From positions 8,705,001 through 8,769,000 of the forward strand of contig NC_077247.1 in the NCBI RefSeq assembly GCF_947179165.1: a DNA stretch of 64,000 nucleotides, read 5' to 3'. How positions within the stretch are numbered: the stretch's first letter is position 1; the number at the start of each line of letters is the position of its first letter. A program made the translations under genes and the position numbers. The notes beneath the pieces were generated by a model. The model was not told the origin of the DNA and searched no databases. It saw only the letters and a program-made list of their open reading frames with translations. This document shows, piece after piece, positions 10,353 through 22,499 of this stretch. Source of the DNA: Solanum dulcamara. Its lineage: Eukaryota; Streptophyta; Magnoliopsida; Solanales; Solanaceae.

Positions 10353-12513
10353 TTTCAGGACCTAACCTAGAGCCTAGCCGTAATATGGAGATTAGAATCT
10401 CGAAGGACCCCAACCAATCCTATTAGCATAACATCGATGAGCATACATAAAGTAAATAAGAAATAGAAGTTAAATCATGATATAAAAGCAAAATCTCAAT
10501 AGAACATAAGTCTAGAAATGAGAAAAGCTATAACATAGACTTCATACTATCTAAAATGCTTCTAATAGTCTAGATGGAGGCATAAGACAATCTCCTAGCT
10601 CACCCAACATAATAGGAAAAAGAAGTCATAAACTCGTAAGAAATAAATATATCATCCTTAGAACATGAGGGCTAACCAATAAGAAGCTAATAGCAAACTC
10701 TAGCCATGAGAGAGGGGAGGATGAACGTGATTACCAATCCTACATACTAACACAATGTAGGCAAAAAGTATTAGTACATGAAATGCACTAAGTATGTGAG
10801 ATTATGCATGAATAATAAATATCAGACATAATCAATATGAATCATGGATGCAAGACCAATATCTTTAAAACATGAATAAAGTCATGAGATCACTTAAAAC
10901 ATTTAATCATTGGTCAATGCATCATCACAAGTACTTACATATGTGGAAGATAACCATAACCAATATTAAGACCATGTAAACTATTATATAGAATTCAATA
11001 ATTCCCACATCGAGAAGGGGAGGAACTTGCCAAAGTAGACTCCATATATCATGAATATGTGCTTTATGTGGATCAACTAGCTAGGTCATAAAGGCAATCA
11101 TAATGGCAACGTAGTTTAAGGGACTAGAGATTGCTACTAAGGACCCCTTGGGTCGAATCCCCATCTTTAATTCCTCTTAGTGATAAGTATAGTAACCCAC
11201 AGAATACATATCATAATTATAATCATAAATCATAAGCTTTTCATAATCGTACTTCATAAACTTATTCATAAGAATAGCTCATTAAGGATCTCAAGTCACC
11301 TTTTCATTATGGTCTTAAGTCACCATGAAGGATCTGGAGTCACCCTTTTCATTTAATTCATCAGCATGTAATGTGGGTGTAGGCCTTCCATCATTACAAA
11401 TCCTTTTTTCATATAAACATCGTTAGAGTCTTAGGTCACCTTTATTATCAAGGATCCTAAGTCACTCTTACATAAACTTGTTTGAAAAGTCATATCATTA
11501 TCATTCATAATCCTCTTTGCATAAAGCATCTTTAAATTCATTCATAAATCTTTCAGAGAATATAACTTGAAAATCATGATCATAACTCATAAATTATAAT
11601 TAAAACTATAATATAGTTTGGATCATTGAAATTCAACTTGAAAACATGCAATATGATGTGTATTATGCATAAATAGGCTATTAACATTGCAATATATTAT
11701 AATTGAGAATACCCAATAAAACTCATGCAATTAGGGATTTTAATCGAAGAGATCATAAGATAATTTAGAGCAAATCGTTGGGATTTCATGGGTGCAAGGT
11801 ACCCATGGATGAAGTCTCACATACCTTGACCTTGATAAGCCCTAAATTGAAAAGAATGAAAGTTTGACCTTGAAGGAATCCCTATAATTTCTTGAAGAAG
11901 AAGAAGACCTTTGAGAGAAAACTTGGGAGAGAGAGTTTTGGATTTTGTGAATTATGTTGAGAACGAGAGGGTTAAAAGACTTTAGGGTATTTAATAGGTA
12001 GGAAATTAATCCAAAAACAATCATATATGTACATTAATAAAATATAGGGAAAAGACCAAAATAACCCCAACTTAAAAACTGGGTACTAGGGTTCATGAAG
12101 GACCCACCACGGTCTGTGAACTTTACCACGGTCTGTGGTGGTGGTTGTGAAGTAGGACTTGGCTTCTGAAAATGGGGCCTTGCCCACCACAGGACCCACC
12201 ACAGTCCGTAAAGGGCAATATAGGTCGTGTGGATGGGTCGTACTGAAAGGGGTCTGATCAGTCTACATGAGGATCCACTACAAGAGGCCCTAAAGCTCAT
12301 GGTTCCCACCTCTGTCTGTGGTCCCCTCTCATGTTCCTCTCCCTACAGGCCTAAGTTTCTGAAGCTCAACCATGGTGACTCACCATGAGTCATCGTGAGC
12401 ATTACAATCTGTGATGGCCTTTGTGGTCATCACCTGGTGTCAAAAATTGACATTTTCTGGGAAATTATCTTTAGATCCTTATTTTAGGACTTTTCAATTT
12501 CCAAGGTCTTATA
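10353..12513 (-). repeat. LR3: 5' LTR
   Basis: It pairs with 3215-5377. The outer end reads GGTCTTATA at 12513 where the 3' LTR has AGTCTTACA; the inner end reads TTTCAGGACC where TGTCATAACC is expected, so both terminal dinucleotides have decayed. The target-site duplication follows directly. Confidence 0.9.
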
Positions 12514-12518
12514 GGACT
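12514..12518. other. LR3 target-site duplication, right copy
   Basis: GGACT, identical to 3210-3214. Confidence 0.9.
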
Positions 12519-12830
12519 AATCCAACTTAGCCTAGTAGGGAACACCAACAATAAATCCACACAAAGACACCTTTAACCAACTATAAATGTAATATAAGAT
12601 AATTACAATTATAATTAAAAAAATAATCTATCAGACGCCCACATCCCAAAATGTACAAACAATGCAAATATATCCCCTGCCCCCATAAAATAAGGGGACC
12701 AAACAGTAAACAAGTATACTAGTGATAGGTGATGCCTATGAATGCAAGTGTGTAGTAAAAATTAGTAACATCATCAGCCGCTCTCAGAAATCATCAATAA
12801 GAAAGTGTATAGACACACCCCAGCCCTCGT
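12519..12830 (-). repeat. LR2: 5' LTR, part 2
   Basis: This is sequence resuming after LR3 and ending where the LR4 LTR starts. I infer that it completes the LR2 LTR, because removing LR3 makes 2485-3214 continuous with it. Its outer terminus is not clear; LR4 may itself have inserted here. Confidence 0.5.
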
Positions 12831-15213
12831 TGTAATGCCCCTAATTATATAAGCTAGTATTCACACTTTGATGGAATACTCCTTAGTAAATATATTATGT
12901 TTTACTGACATTTTAGGAGCTTAAAATTTTGTGAAATTTTAAAATTTGCTTACCATAAATTGTGATAGTAATTTAGGGGATCGTATTGGGGTATTTATGT
13001 AAACTACTAATTAGAATTATCATTAAAAATAAAAAGGAGCTTGTATATAAATATATATGCATATATGTATGCATTTGGGCTACCCACTTTTACTTTTTGG
13101 GCAGCCACCTTTTTAGTAGGAAGTGCCAAGTCATAAATATCACTTTGGAAGACTTCTCTTACACCTCCTCTCACAATTTTGTTTCCTCAAGACAAGAAAA
13201 GACCTTTAACTTTCTCTCCATCATAATACCTCACAAAATCACAAAGGAAGCTTGTCCTTTCATCTAGAGAATACAAAGCAACCTTTACCTTGTAGTAAGT
13301 AAACAAAATTTATTTTTAAATTTGTGTAGTTGTTAGTAATTTTAGCATATCTCACTGTATAGAGCTTTGTTTTTTGTAAATAAATATGTTTTGGAAATAT
13401 AACATACATATATAAAACTCTTATGCTTATATTGGAGCTTAAATATGTTGTTATTGAGTCGAAAAAGAGAACTCAACACAGGACATGTTCTATCTAGATT
13501 CTTGATTTAAAAATCTCATATGTACAACTGTTAGTGTTTTGGTTATATAGTTTTGTACAAAATGTATTTTGTGGTGATTTTTAATTTTTTGTAAACTTAA
13601 AACAAATATATACAACTTTTATAGGATTAAAGTCCAGTTTTGCCATTTGCATTTTCAATATTTAGTTGCGAGATGAGATACTAGGCTGGCCAAATTTACT
13701 ATTTTGGTAGCATAGTCTTGTTTACACATTCTAGGCTTACTTTTGATGATAAATATTATTTTATATAAATATTATGGAGATGTTGGAAATTAAAGTAGGT
13801 ATTTAATTAAATTTTCAAGGTGGTTTATACTCGTGTACAAGTTGAGGAGCTTGAAACATTGTTTGGTCTACGGTTTGAACCCTTGAGGTTGTGTTGGACT
13901 GTTTATATACTAAAAGGCTGAGGTTTATTTATAAACTTATACTCTTATTCTTGTTATATGCTGGTATATTTGTAAACGTATCTTGTTACATTGGTTATTA
14001 CTTGTTACTTTGTATTATCGTGTTAGTATCTTGGAGACTTGCAAGACACTTGTTTAACTCGCCCACTTATATTGATTGATCGATCACTTGACATTGTTGT
14101 GGACCTTGTCCTTCTTGTGGATGTGACTTTGTCACTATTGGCATGCCTCTTGATTCGTACCCTTTTCTATCTTGATTATGGATTTTGGTTCGTCTTAAAT
14201 ATAGAAGTTGTCTAGTTTGAATACGAACTAGAAAGCCATTTTAATATGGTTCTTGGTTCTCTTAATTATTGGGTATTTATCCTTCTTGATACAGGGGTCC
14301 AGTTCTTCTTGGTACTTTATCATATTTGGTGTGATGGCATGACATACATATTGAGCAAAACTTGTTATTTAATCTCTTGTAAATATTGTTTTATAAATTC
14401 TTGACACATAAACTTTTAAATATCAAAATTGATACTCATGATATATTTTGGAGATTGATTTATTTATTATGTTTACATTTGTGTTACTCATGACCTGAGA
14501 AGAGTAATGGGAGTATCTAAAAGGTTAAAACGTGTAGTTTTATACCACTAAGCTTTATGCTTAGTGATATCTATTTCTATCGTAGGAAATATCAAAGGAG
14601 ATGCTTGAAGTTAGCCATTGGCGATAAAGTTTTTGGAAGCTTTAAGGAAGATCACATTTGCATATAAGAATCTATATTTTGTAATATTTTGGGACATGTA
14701 TATGATCCATGGGATGCTTGTGTATATGTCTTTATGTATTTATTTTTGAGAAGTTGATCAATTCATGACACCATGGGTTGTAACTTAAATTTGGTTGATT
14801 GTTTTGTTATTTTGGGGCGTGTAAATCCAAGTCTTGTAATGTACTAAATTTACCATTTGAGTTAGAATGATTGTATGAAGCATGAATTAGTTAACTTTGG
14901 TACTTCTAAGTTGGTGTTGGTAATAGTGTATAACATGAACTGTAGTTATATGGAATCATACATGGATGTCTCATAAGGTATTTTTAAAAATGATTTTGAA
15001 AAGTCACCCCGTTATAAATTGGAACTTTTATTTGGTTAAATTGAGATCAAAGAAATTTTAAATGGTAAAATCTTACACCTTTAACTATTATAAATGGGAC
15101 AAATTTCACTACTAGATTATATAAATATATTTTATGTGAAGCTTTTTAAATGTCACGTGTATTATATACGTTTTCTTTTTAAGTAGTAGCATCCTCCCAA
15201 GAGGGTTGCTACA
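12831..15213 (+). repeat. LR4: 5' LTR, same family as LR7
   Basis: It begins TGTAATGCCCC and ends GAGGGTTGCTACA. The inverse of the LR7 LTR shares its ends (TGTAACACCC ... CATCCTCCCAAAGGGGATGCTACA) and interior landmarks such as the stretch around AAGCTTTATGCTTAGTGAT near 14551. Frames at 12986-13267 and 13891-14079 are chance open stretches. The matching 3' LTR must lie beyond the window. Confidence 0.88.
13044..13053 (+). promoter_or_regulatory. LR4: putative LTR TATA box
   Basis: TATATAAATA lies about 210 bases into the LTR, where U3 should end. It is a pattern match only. Confidence 0.45.
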
Positions 15214-15216
15214 AGT

Positions 15217-15230
15217 GTTGCTATCAGAGC
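15217..15230 (+). other. LR4: primer-binding site
   Basis: GTTGCTATCAGAGC, one base away from the usual TTGGTATCAGAGC, starts a few bases after the LTR end at 15213. Confidence 0.8.
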
Positions 15231-15234
15231 TTAG
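15231..15234. other. LR5 target-site duplication, left copy
   Basis: TTAG here and at 50426-50429 flank LR5. Only four bases match; a fifth (C) sits on opposite sides, so one base may have changed. Removing LR5 restores an LR4 leader matching that of LR7. Confidence 0.75.
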
Positions 15235-15690
15235 TGTCACGGACTTAGAGTTCAACTAAGACCTCCGTGTGGAACTTGACAACTTACTCATGAATCTTTC
15301 ACGATCTTCCAAGCTCAAGTAAGCCTTTAAGACTCGATTGCTAAGGGAATTCTAGATTTGTAAGAAATACAAGAGAGCTTTTATGAAGAAGGCTTTGTAT
15401 TAATTGGAAGAATGCTTGATTTCTGGATGGTTTATAATAAATGAATGCCCCCTCTATTTATACTACTCCTAAGGGGCTTAAGTGTAAATAAAAATTGCTA
15501 TACAAGTCCTTCCATATTTACAAAAAAGTCCCTACTCTAGAATTCTCTACACACTTTAGAGAATTCTAGAGGACTCTATGTCTTTCAAGACTTCTCCATA
15601 ATATTCTACTAGAATATAGAGTCTTGTACAAACCCCTCCAAGACTCTAGGTTCTTCCCCCTTCTTCAAGATCAAGTGGCGGGTCATAACA
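15235..15690 (-). repeat. LR5: 3' LTR
   Basis: On the plus strand it opens TGTCACGGACTT and closes GCGGGTCATAACA. It matches 49971-50425; about one base in ten differs overall, with most differences in the first half (R/U5 side) and few in the second. Confidence 0.93.
15455..15462 (-). promoter_or_regulatory. LR5: 3' LTR TATA box
   Basis: The minus strand reads TATAAATA followed by GAGGGGGCATTC. The same string is conserved in the other LTR at 50190-50197, inside the better-conserved half. Confidence 0.6.
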
Positions 15691-15706
15691 TTCTCCCTCA
15701 CCTGAT
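15691..15706 (-). other. LR5: polypurine tract
   Basis: The minus strand reads CAGGTGAGGGAGAA directly before the LTR start TGTTATGACC. Confidence 0.8.
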
Positions 15707-16100
15707 GTGGTGATGACTGTGGTGCACTGCTACTGCAAGAACTCCTAGATTTTGTCTTTAAACTACCACAGGTCTTCATATCTCTCCCAGGTGGCCTTCT
15801 TCGGAGATTGTCCCTTCCAATAGACTAGAAACATAGTAGTGGCATGTTGTCCCCATTTTCGATTGGCTTGGTAGTCCATAATGGCCTTGATGTCTCAATC
15901 ATGGGAGGCGATAATTGTGAGTGGAGCCCGACTTGATTCTCCTCGACTAGGATCATCCTTGTCCTCATGGTAGCTTGAAGACACTAGCATGCAAAATAGG
16001 AGAAACCTTAAGGTGTGTTGGTATCTCCAACCTATATGAGATCTTACCAACCTTGGCAACAATCCTCAATAGGCCATCATACTTTCGCATTAAGTTTTGA
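15707..16100 (-). pseudogene. LR5: chromodomain at the integrase C terminus
   Basis: The minus strand reads DIKAIMDYQANRKWG, then TMFLVYWKGQSPKKATWE and YEDLW. The pattern LVxWKGxxxxxATWE is that of a chromodomain, which in chromoviruses steers integration towards chromatin with particular histone marks. Three glutamine codons near the end have become TAG (after EDLW, after DKI and after EFLQ). Parts towards 16000-16100 are more degraded. It is the only clear canonical chromodomain in the window; the other elements carry a more divergent tail. Confidence 0.82.
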
Positions 16101-17156
16101 TGCACGCCTCACAATGCTTTAAATTGCCTTGGGTTGAACTTGACCAAGACCATGTCTCCAACTTTGTAATCCGTGGGATGATGCTTATGGTCAGCAAACT
16201 TTTTCATCTTTTCTACTGCCTTGTCCAAATAAGACTTGGCAGTGTCGAGCTGCTCCTCAAAACCTTTGTCCATGTGATAAGCCCCCAAACTCTTACCTTC
16301 AAACGCGGCTGGTAGTGAATATGGAGTTTGTGGTTGTTGGCTTGTGTCTAGCTCAAACGGTGTCCGCCTTGTGGCCTCACTCTGTTGTAGGTTGTATGTG
16401 AATTGGGCTACGTCCAATAGCCTCGCCCAATCTTTCTAATGGGAGCTCACAAAGTGCCTCTAGTAACACTCTAGCAAGGCATTGACTCACTCCGTCTGCC
16501 CGTCTATTTGCGGGTGGAAACTAGTGGAGAAATGTAACTTTATGCCAAGAATCTCAAACAATTCTCTCTAAAAGTTTTCAGTGAAGTGTGGGTCTCTGTT
16601 GCAAATAATGTGCCTTGGAAATCCCTAATACTTTGCCACATTTTTGAAAAATAGCTTGGCAGCCTCCTTAGCAATGCAACCTGTCGTGGCGGGCATGAAG
16701 CTAGCATACTTGGAGAACCTGTCCACCACGACCATAATTATCCCGTACCCGCCGAACTTTAGTAGATATGTGATGAAGTCCATGGTCACGCTCTCCTATA
16801 GACGCTACGCTATGGGTAGGGGCTCCAAGAGTCCTCCTGGTTGACGCTGCTCCACTTTGTCTTGTTATCACACAAGACAAGTCTGCACATAGCTTTCGAT
16901 ATCACCCCATATGCATGGCCAATAGTAAATTGCCTCAATCAAAGCCCTCGTGCAATGCTGCCTTGGATGCCCGGCCTATAATGTGTCATGGCTTTCCTTC
17001 ATGATCCCCCACCTGATGCTTCCGAATTTTGGCACGTAGATTCTCTGCCTGATGGTAAGTAGGAGTTTGTCTTCTATCCAGAAGTGCCTTGTCATGCCTT
17101 GAACGGCTAACTCCATACGCCTCTTTGCCTCAGGATCATGCTGTAGATCATCTTTG
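16101..17156 (-). pseudogene. LR5: integrase, 5' end cut by LR6
   Basis: The C-terminal half is open at 16109-16417 (DVAQFTYNLQQSEATRRTPFE to GDMVLVKFNPRQF). Upstream, GQTE keeps the catalytic Glu but is followed by a stop. The HHCC zinc site is visible at 16870-16990: HDTL, GHPRQH and TCLVC. At 17156 the sequence is interrupted by LR6; it resumes at 46351 with the RNase H/integrase linker (HYDIQDVI). Several stops are present. Confidence 0.88.
17152..17156. other. LR6 target-site duplication, left copy (imperfect)
   Basis: CTTTG here and CCTTG at 46351-46355 flank LR6, with one mismatch. Confidence 0.65.
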
Positions 17157-17176
17157 TGTCACCACCCGACCTAGGG
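17157..17176 (-). repeat. LR6: 3' LTR, terminal 20 bases
   Basis: TGTCACCACCCGACCTAGGG matches the start (plus strand) of the other LR6 LTR at 44388, TATCACGACCCGACCTAGGG. LR7 follows immediately; the LTR resumes at 37440. Confidence 0.85.
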
Positions 17177-19716
17177 TGTAGCATCCCCTTTGGGAGGATG
17201 CCACTTACGAAGCAAAAGACAGTTTTTTTTATAGAAAACTCATTATGAAATTCTATTTCCAATTCAACACCATTACGGGTCTATAAAATACACAAAATTT
17301 AAATTAGTAATTATCACAAAACTATTATCTTCTTTTGTGCATAATGACAAGTCAAAGTATAAACCCAGTACATGGCATGACTTGAGTTAAAAGAACACTC
17401 CAAAAATAGCAAAACTAGTCACCCAGTTCAAGTTACAAGCATACGGTTTTATTTTCACAAGTCTTTAAAATATCATACAAAAGTGTCACATGTAACCTGT
17501 ACAAGTCCCCAAAATATTTACAAAACTAGATGCATATGCAGATGTGATCTTCAAAAGAGCTCCAAAAATTCTACTCCAAATGGCCATCTTCATATCTCAT
17601 CCCGCATATTACCTACGATAGAAAACAACTATCGCTAAGCATAAAGCTTAGTGGTGTATAAACTTTGGGCTTGGAGCCATTAAATTCTTCAACTCCCTAG
17701 TTCGTTGCAAGTGGCTCAATAAGGTAAAATTAAGCCCAAGTGAACAAGTATATCAAAGTATCAAATACAAACCTTGAAGAGTTTCAAAATCAATATCAAT
17801 ATTCGAAGGCTCAAGTATCAAGAAACTTATAATTCAATTCGAAAGAGTTGTCAAATAATCAATTTCGCCAAATAGGTATGTCATGCCTTCACACTAATCA
17901 AAATCAATATCAAGATGGACCGAAGCCCGAAAATCAAGAAGGGTCGTCACCCAATATCAAGAGAATTAAGAACCATGTTGAAAGTGGCTTTCCACTCGTA
18001 CTCAAGAATGGATGAAACCCCATCGTCAAGATAAAATATAAATCTAAAGTCAAGATGGGCAAGATACGAGTCAAGAGGCATACCAATATCGATGACAAGT
18101 CACCATAACAAGAAGGAACAAAGTCGCAACAAGAATGCAAATGATCAAGCAATTCGTACAAGTGGGCGATTTAGCGAAAGTTTTGCAATATTTGAGATAA
18201 TAGTCATACCATATACAAGACAAGGAATAAGGAAACAACCCATCAAAATACTTCAAATTTCAAAAAAATAAAATATTCCAAGTTCAAGTTTATACACATA
18301 CCTTGGCATTTTAGCATATAACAACCTTATACTCGAGGAGTTCAATTCATCTACGCCATAGACCAACTAAAATCCACTTCATCAAACAGTTCCTCTTAGT
18401 TTGTATAAGAGAATATATACCTTAAATACAAAATCAAATATCTACTTAAGTTTAAAAGTCTCATCATATCGAAACTTAACATGAAATCAATAAAAATCAG
18501 CCCAAACTATCAATATAGAAATTCTGGACAGCCTACTGTCTTGTATTGTTTCTCAGTTTCGAAATAGTACATGGGGGAAATAGGCTTTGTATCCTCAATA
18601 AAAGTTATATACATGTGTCTTAGGGTCGCATACAATTTAGAATCACCCCTACAATAATTCTGTCCAAAAATATATGCCCAAAATACTAGCAGTAGTCCAT
18701 GTAGGATTTCCAAAACAAAATATGGGCAGCACCTCCCCTATACTTCATCACCCTTTTTCGAGAATATAAAAGAAAAATTGTATTTTAAAGCCTAAATGAA
18801 AGTTATATTCCTATAAAATAGCTTTCCAAAATATCTTGAATCACTCAAAACGAAGTTTTACACAAGGAGTTATACTAATATTACTAACAGCAATCCTATC
18901 CAAAAATGGGTTTGCAAAACTAAGTTTATTCCCCCAATTTCGACAACAATAACTTATCAACAACATCAACAACAATATCATTAACTTCAACTCGAAAGGA
19001 AAAACCTTACCTTGCCAAAACTCGACCTCAAAAGCTCCTTAATTGTGGCTGAAAATTGGTGGCTGCTCGTTACCCTTGCTTGCTGCCCCAATCAGTTTAT
19101 TTACGTCATTAAACACCTCCATTTGATCAAAGAACACCTTAGATAATTAATTCACGGAATCAAATTGAAGGGCTTACCTTTTTTCTTGTTGATGTCATAG
19201 GTACTCTCTCTTATTCTTTAAGTTTTCTCTCAAACTCTAAATGAAATTTTGCTGAAGAAAAGACTTCTTAGTCATCTTAACAAACATATATACACCTCCT
19301 TAGGAGGTGACACATGTCATCCCCTAAGGGTGATACGTGTCCATCCCTTATTGGGTCAACCCATCCATGCGACCTCTCCAAGGCTGCCATATAGTAGCGT
19401 GGGGTCCATCCCAAGTAGGTGATATGCCTCTTTTTTCCTCTTCCATGGGTTCAAAATCTCATCTCACTTTAAGAACCTATGAAATCCTTGCTACTTAAGC
19501 TCGACATGTACTCAAGTAGATTTTTATGTAAGACATCCAAGTCGGTAGCTTACGCAAGTAGATTGATTACCACAACCCATTATTTGACCTCCAACTCCTT
19601 CCAAATTCCTCTAAACCTATTTTCAACCACCGCTACTCACATAGAACTTCATAGATAACATGGATCACATGGCAATATTTTAGAAGAAAATATAAAAAGA
19701 AAATTAGGGTGACTCA
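17177..19716 (-). repeat. LR7: 3' LTR
   Basis: On the plus strand it opens TGTAGCATCCCCTTTGGGAG and ends AATTAGGGTGACTCA, where the other LTR ends AATTAGGGTGTTACA. In a 245-base stretch compared with the 5' LTR (17258 on versus 34932 on) about 18 bases differ (about 7%). Frames at 17934-18161, 18071-18256 and 18510-18713 are chance. Confidence 0.9.
19285..19342 (-). promoter_or_regulatory. LR7: 3' LTR promoter-like module
   Basis: Read on the minus strand: ACGTGT-type motif, CCCTTAGGGGATGACATGTG, CCTCCTAAGGAGG, then TATATATG. The matching 5' LTR segment is 36953-37012, with a perfect CACGTG at 37004-37009. The order of motifs just upstream of a TATA-like run suggests the U3 promoter. Confidence 0.5.
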
Positions 19717-19734
19717 AAACAAATGTGGATATTA

Positions 19735-20985
19735 AATTTGCATACCCTCTTCTCGCTCTCAGATTGATTCATTGCCAGAATGATTCCTCCAAAGGACTTT
19801 TACTAAAGGAAATTTCTTGTTTCTAAGCTCTTTTGTCTCACAGGACAAGATTTGGATAGGTTCTTCATTATATGTCAAGTCAGGACTTATCTCTATGGAT
19901 TCGACAGGGAGAACATGAGATGGATCTAAGCGATATCTTCTAAGCATAGAAACACAGAAGCCATTGTGGATCTTATCTAATTCTGGTGGAAGAGCTAATT
20001 TATATTCAACTGGACCAACTCTCTCAAGTACTTCATATGGTACAATAAATCTAGGACTAAGTTTCCCTTTTTGGCCAAATCTCATAATCTTCTTCCATGG
20101 AGAAACCTTTAAAAAGACCTTATCTTCTACTTGATATTCAGTTTCACGCCTCTTAAGATCAGCATAAGACTTTTGTCCATCTGAAGCAATTTTTAGACGA
20201 TCCTTGATGACTTTTACCTTATTTTTAGTTTGTTGCACAATCTCAGGACCAACCAATTTTCATTCACCAACTTCAATCCAACAAAGAGGAGTTTTACACT
20301 TTCTCCCATATAAGGCTTCGTAGGGGGGCATGCCTATACTTGATTGGTAGCTATTATTATAAGCAAGTTCTATCAAGGCTAGCTGTCTATCCCAACTACC
20401 TTCAAATTCCATAATGCAAGCTCAAAGCATATCTTCTAAGATTTGAATCACCCTCTCGGATTGACCATCTGTCTACAGATGGAAAGATGTACTAAAGTTC
20501 AACCTAGTGCCCAAAGCTTCTTGCAATCTAGTCCAGAATCTAGATGTAAACCTTGGGTCTCATTCAGATACAATAGAGATAGGAACTCCATATAACCTCA
20601 CAATCTCCTCAACATACAATTCCGCTAGACGTTCAAGTGGGTAGTCCACCTTGATGGCCAAGAAATGATCACTTTTGGTTATCCTATCATCTATAACCCA
20701 AATTTCATGATTTCTTTGAGTGCGTGGAAGCCCAAAAACAAAGTCCATAGTTATTCTTTCCCATTTCCACTCAGGTATCGACAAGGGGTGTAACAAACCA
20801 GTCAGGACTTGATGCTCGGCCTTTATCTATTGACAAACTAAGCATCTAGAAGTAAACTTCACAATGTCCTTCTTCATACCATTCCACCAGTAGTGCTCTT
20901 TAATGGTTTGGTACATTTTAGTACCTCCAGGATGCATTGCATATGGTGAAGTTTATGCTTCATTCAAAATTTATTTTCTAAAATA
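19735..20985 (-). pseudogene. LR7: integrase with C-terminal tail
   Basis: The C-terminal region is open at 19759-20256 (GKLSPRFIVPYEVLERVGPVEYKL, then VSMLRRYRLDPSHVL and VKVLWRNHS). The core at 20260-20796 keeps WVIDDRITKS and DGQSERVIQ (catalytic Glu present). The second catalytic Asp region reads SE-stop-DPRF where SDRDPRF is expected: Asp to Glu, Arg CGA to TGA. Cys pair RCLVC of the zinc site remains near 20830-20860, but the first His is replaced by a stop. Inactive. Confidence 0.88.
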
Positions 20986-21239
20986 GTCATCTTTAGGGAC
21001 ACATAACCTGTTTTAATAAAGTAGAGCACCATCATCCCTTAATTTAAAATCAAGCTTTTCTCCAATGTGAGCTTTTTTGATCAATTTCACCAACTTCTCG
21101 TCTAACGTTTGTGCTTCTTTCACCTGTTCAAGTAGAACTGGTCTGACTTGCAAACTGGCACCAATAGAGCTATTAGAGTTAAATGCAAGACAAGCATTCA
21201 TGGCTCTTAATTTAAGAAACAAAGGCAAGTGGCTTAGCG

Positions 21240-21620
21240 ATACACTAGAAAGGGGTTTACGACTTAGAGCATCTGCTACCACATTGGCTTTACCCGGATG
21301 ATAATCGATCATGCAGTCATAATCTTTAATGAGTTCAAGCCATCTACGTTGCCTCAAATTCAACTTTTTCTATGTACCCAAGTACTTTAAACTCTTGTGA
21401 TCAGTAAATATGTGACACTTTTTGCCATATAAGTAATGCCTCCAAATTTTTAAGGCAAACACTATGGTAGCGAGCTCAAGGTCATGAGTAGGATAGTTCA
21501 ATTCATGTGGTTTCAATTTTTGGGAAGCATAGGCAACCACTTTCGCTTCTTGCATCAAGACACAACCCAAACCACGATGAGAGGCATCACTATATATCAC
21601 ATATTCCTTCCCTTCAGTTG
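21240..21620 (-). pseudogene. LR7: RNase H
   Basis: The minus strand encodes [50 protein letters not shown] and [12 protein letters not shown], keeping the Asp-Glu-Asp residues expected of RNase H. A stop between 21363 and 21370 splits it from [11 protein letters not shown] (about 21250-21290). The region 21013-21240 is the linker to integrase ([13 protein letters not shown]). Confidence 0.87.
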
Positions 21621-22480
21621 GTGGAGTAAGTATATGAGCTTGTGTTAATAAGGATTTGAGCTTTTCAAAACTCTCTTGGCATTTGTCATCCCATACAAAC
21701 TTGAAATCCTTTCTCAAGAGTTTAGTCAAAGGGGAGGCTATAATGGAGAAGCCTTTGACAAACCATCTATAGTATCCCGCTAAACCTAAGAAACTCCTCA
21801 CTTCAGTTGGACTTTTAGGTGGTTTCCATTCAACAATAGCTTGAATTTTACTAGGATCCACTTTCACACATGCCGCCGACATAATATGTCCCAGAAAGAC
21901 CACTTCACCGAGCCAAAATTCACATTTAGAAAGCTTGGCAAAAAGCTTCTTCTCTTGAAGAATTTGCAAAACAATTTGAAAATGTTTTCCATGATCTTCA
22001 TTATTCTTGGAGTATATTAAAATATTATTTATAAAAAATACTACAAATTGATCAAGATAAGGCTTAAACACGTAATTCATCAAATCCATAAATGCCGCGG
22101 GAGCATTCATCCACCCAAATGGTATCACCAAAAATTCATAATGACCATACCGAGTCCTAAAGGTAGTTTTAGGGACATCATGTTCCCTTACCCGCAGTTG
22201 GTAATACCCAGACCTTAAGTCAATTTTTGAGAACAAACTAGCACCTTTTAATTGGTCAACCAAATCATCAATCCTAGGCAGTGTGTATATATTCTTAATT
22301 GTTACCTTGTTTAGTTATCGGTAATCAACACAAAGCCTAAAAGTGCCATCTTTGTTTTTCACAAATAGCACAGGAGCTCCCCAGGGAGAAACACTCGAGT
22401 GAATAAAACCTTTCTCAAGGAGTTCTTGCAATTGATTTTTCAACTCTTTCAGTTCTGCTGGATCCATTCGATAAGGCATC
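21621..22480 (-). pseudogene. LR7: reverse transcriptase with NN in place of DD
   Basis: The frame 21370-22263 reads from [21 protein letters not shown] through [20 protein letters not shown] to [14 protein letters not shown], a nearly continuous palm and connection. The catalytic box is FINNILIYS: both aspartates at 22024-22029 are Asn (GAT to AAT twice), which abolishes metal binding. The N-terminal part (22264-22480) is recognisable after a stop. Long open frame but dead enzyme. Confidence 0.92.
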
Positions 22481-22499
22481 TAGAGATAAGAGTAGTTCC

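Larger units (their letters stand above)
3215..12513 (-). mobile_element. LR3: complete, degenerate Ty3/gypsy element
   Basis: Two LTRs of 2163 and 2161 bases face the same way and are flanked by perfect GGACT duplications. Inside, read on the minus strand, are primer site, gag with zinc-knuckle remnant, protease, RT, RNase H, integrase with a C-terminal tail, and polypurine tract. The domain order PR-RT-RH-INT defines Ty3/gypsy. It sits in the 5' LTR of LR2. Every domain carries stops or frameshifts. The protein closely resembles those of LR6 and LR10, though the LTRs differ in sequence. Confidence 0.93.

Noticed and set aside
12986..13267. 93-codon plus-strand frame after the LR4 TATA box
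   Set aside because: Inside the LTR; not conserved as a frame in the LR7 LTRs.
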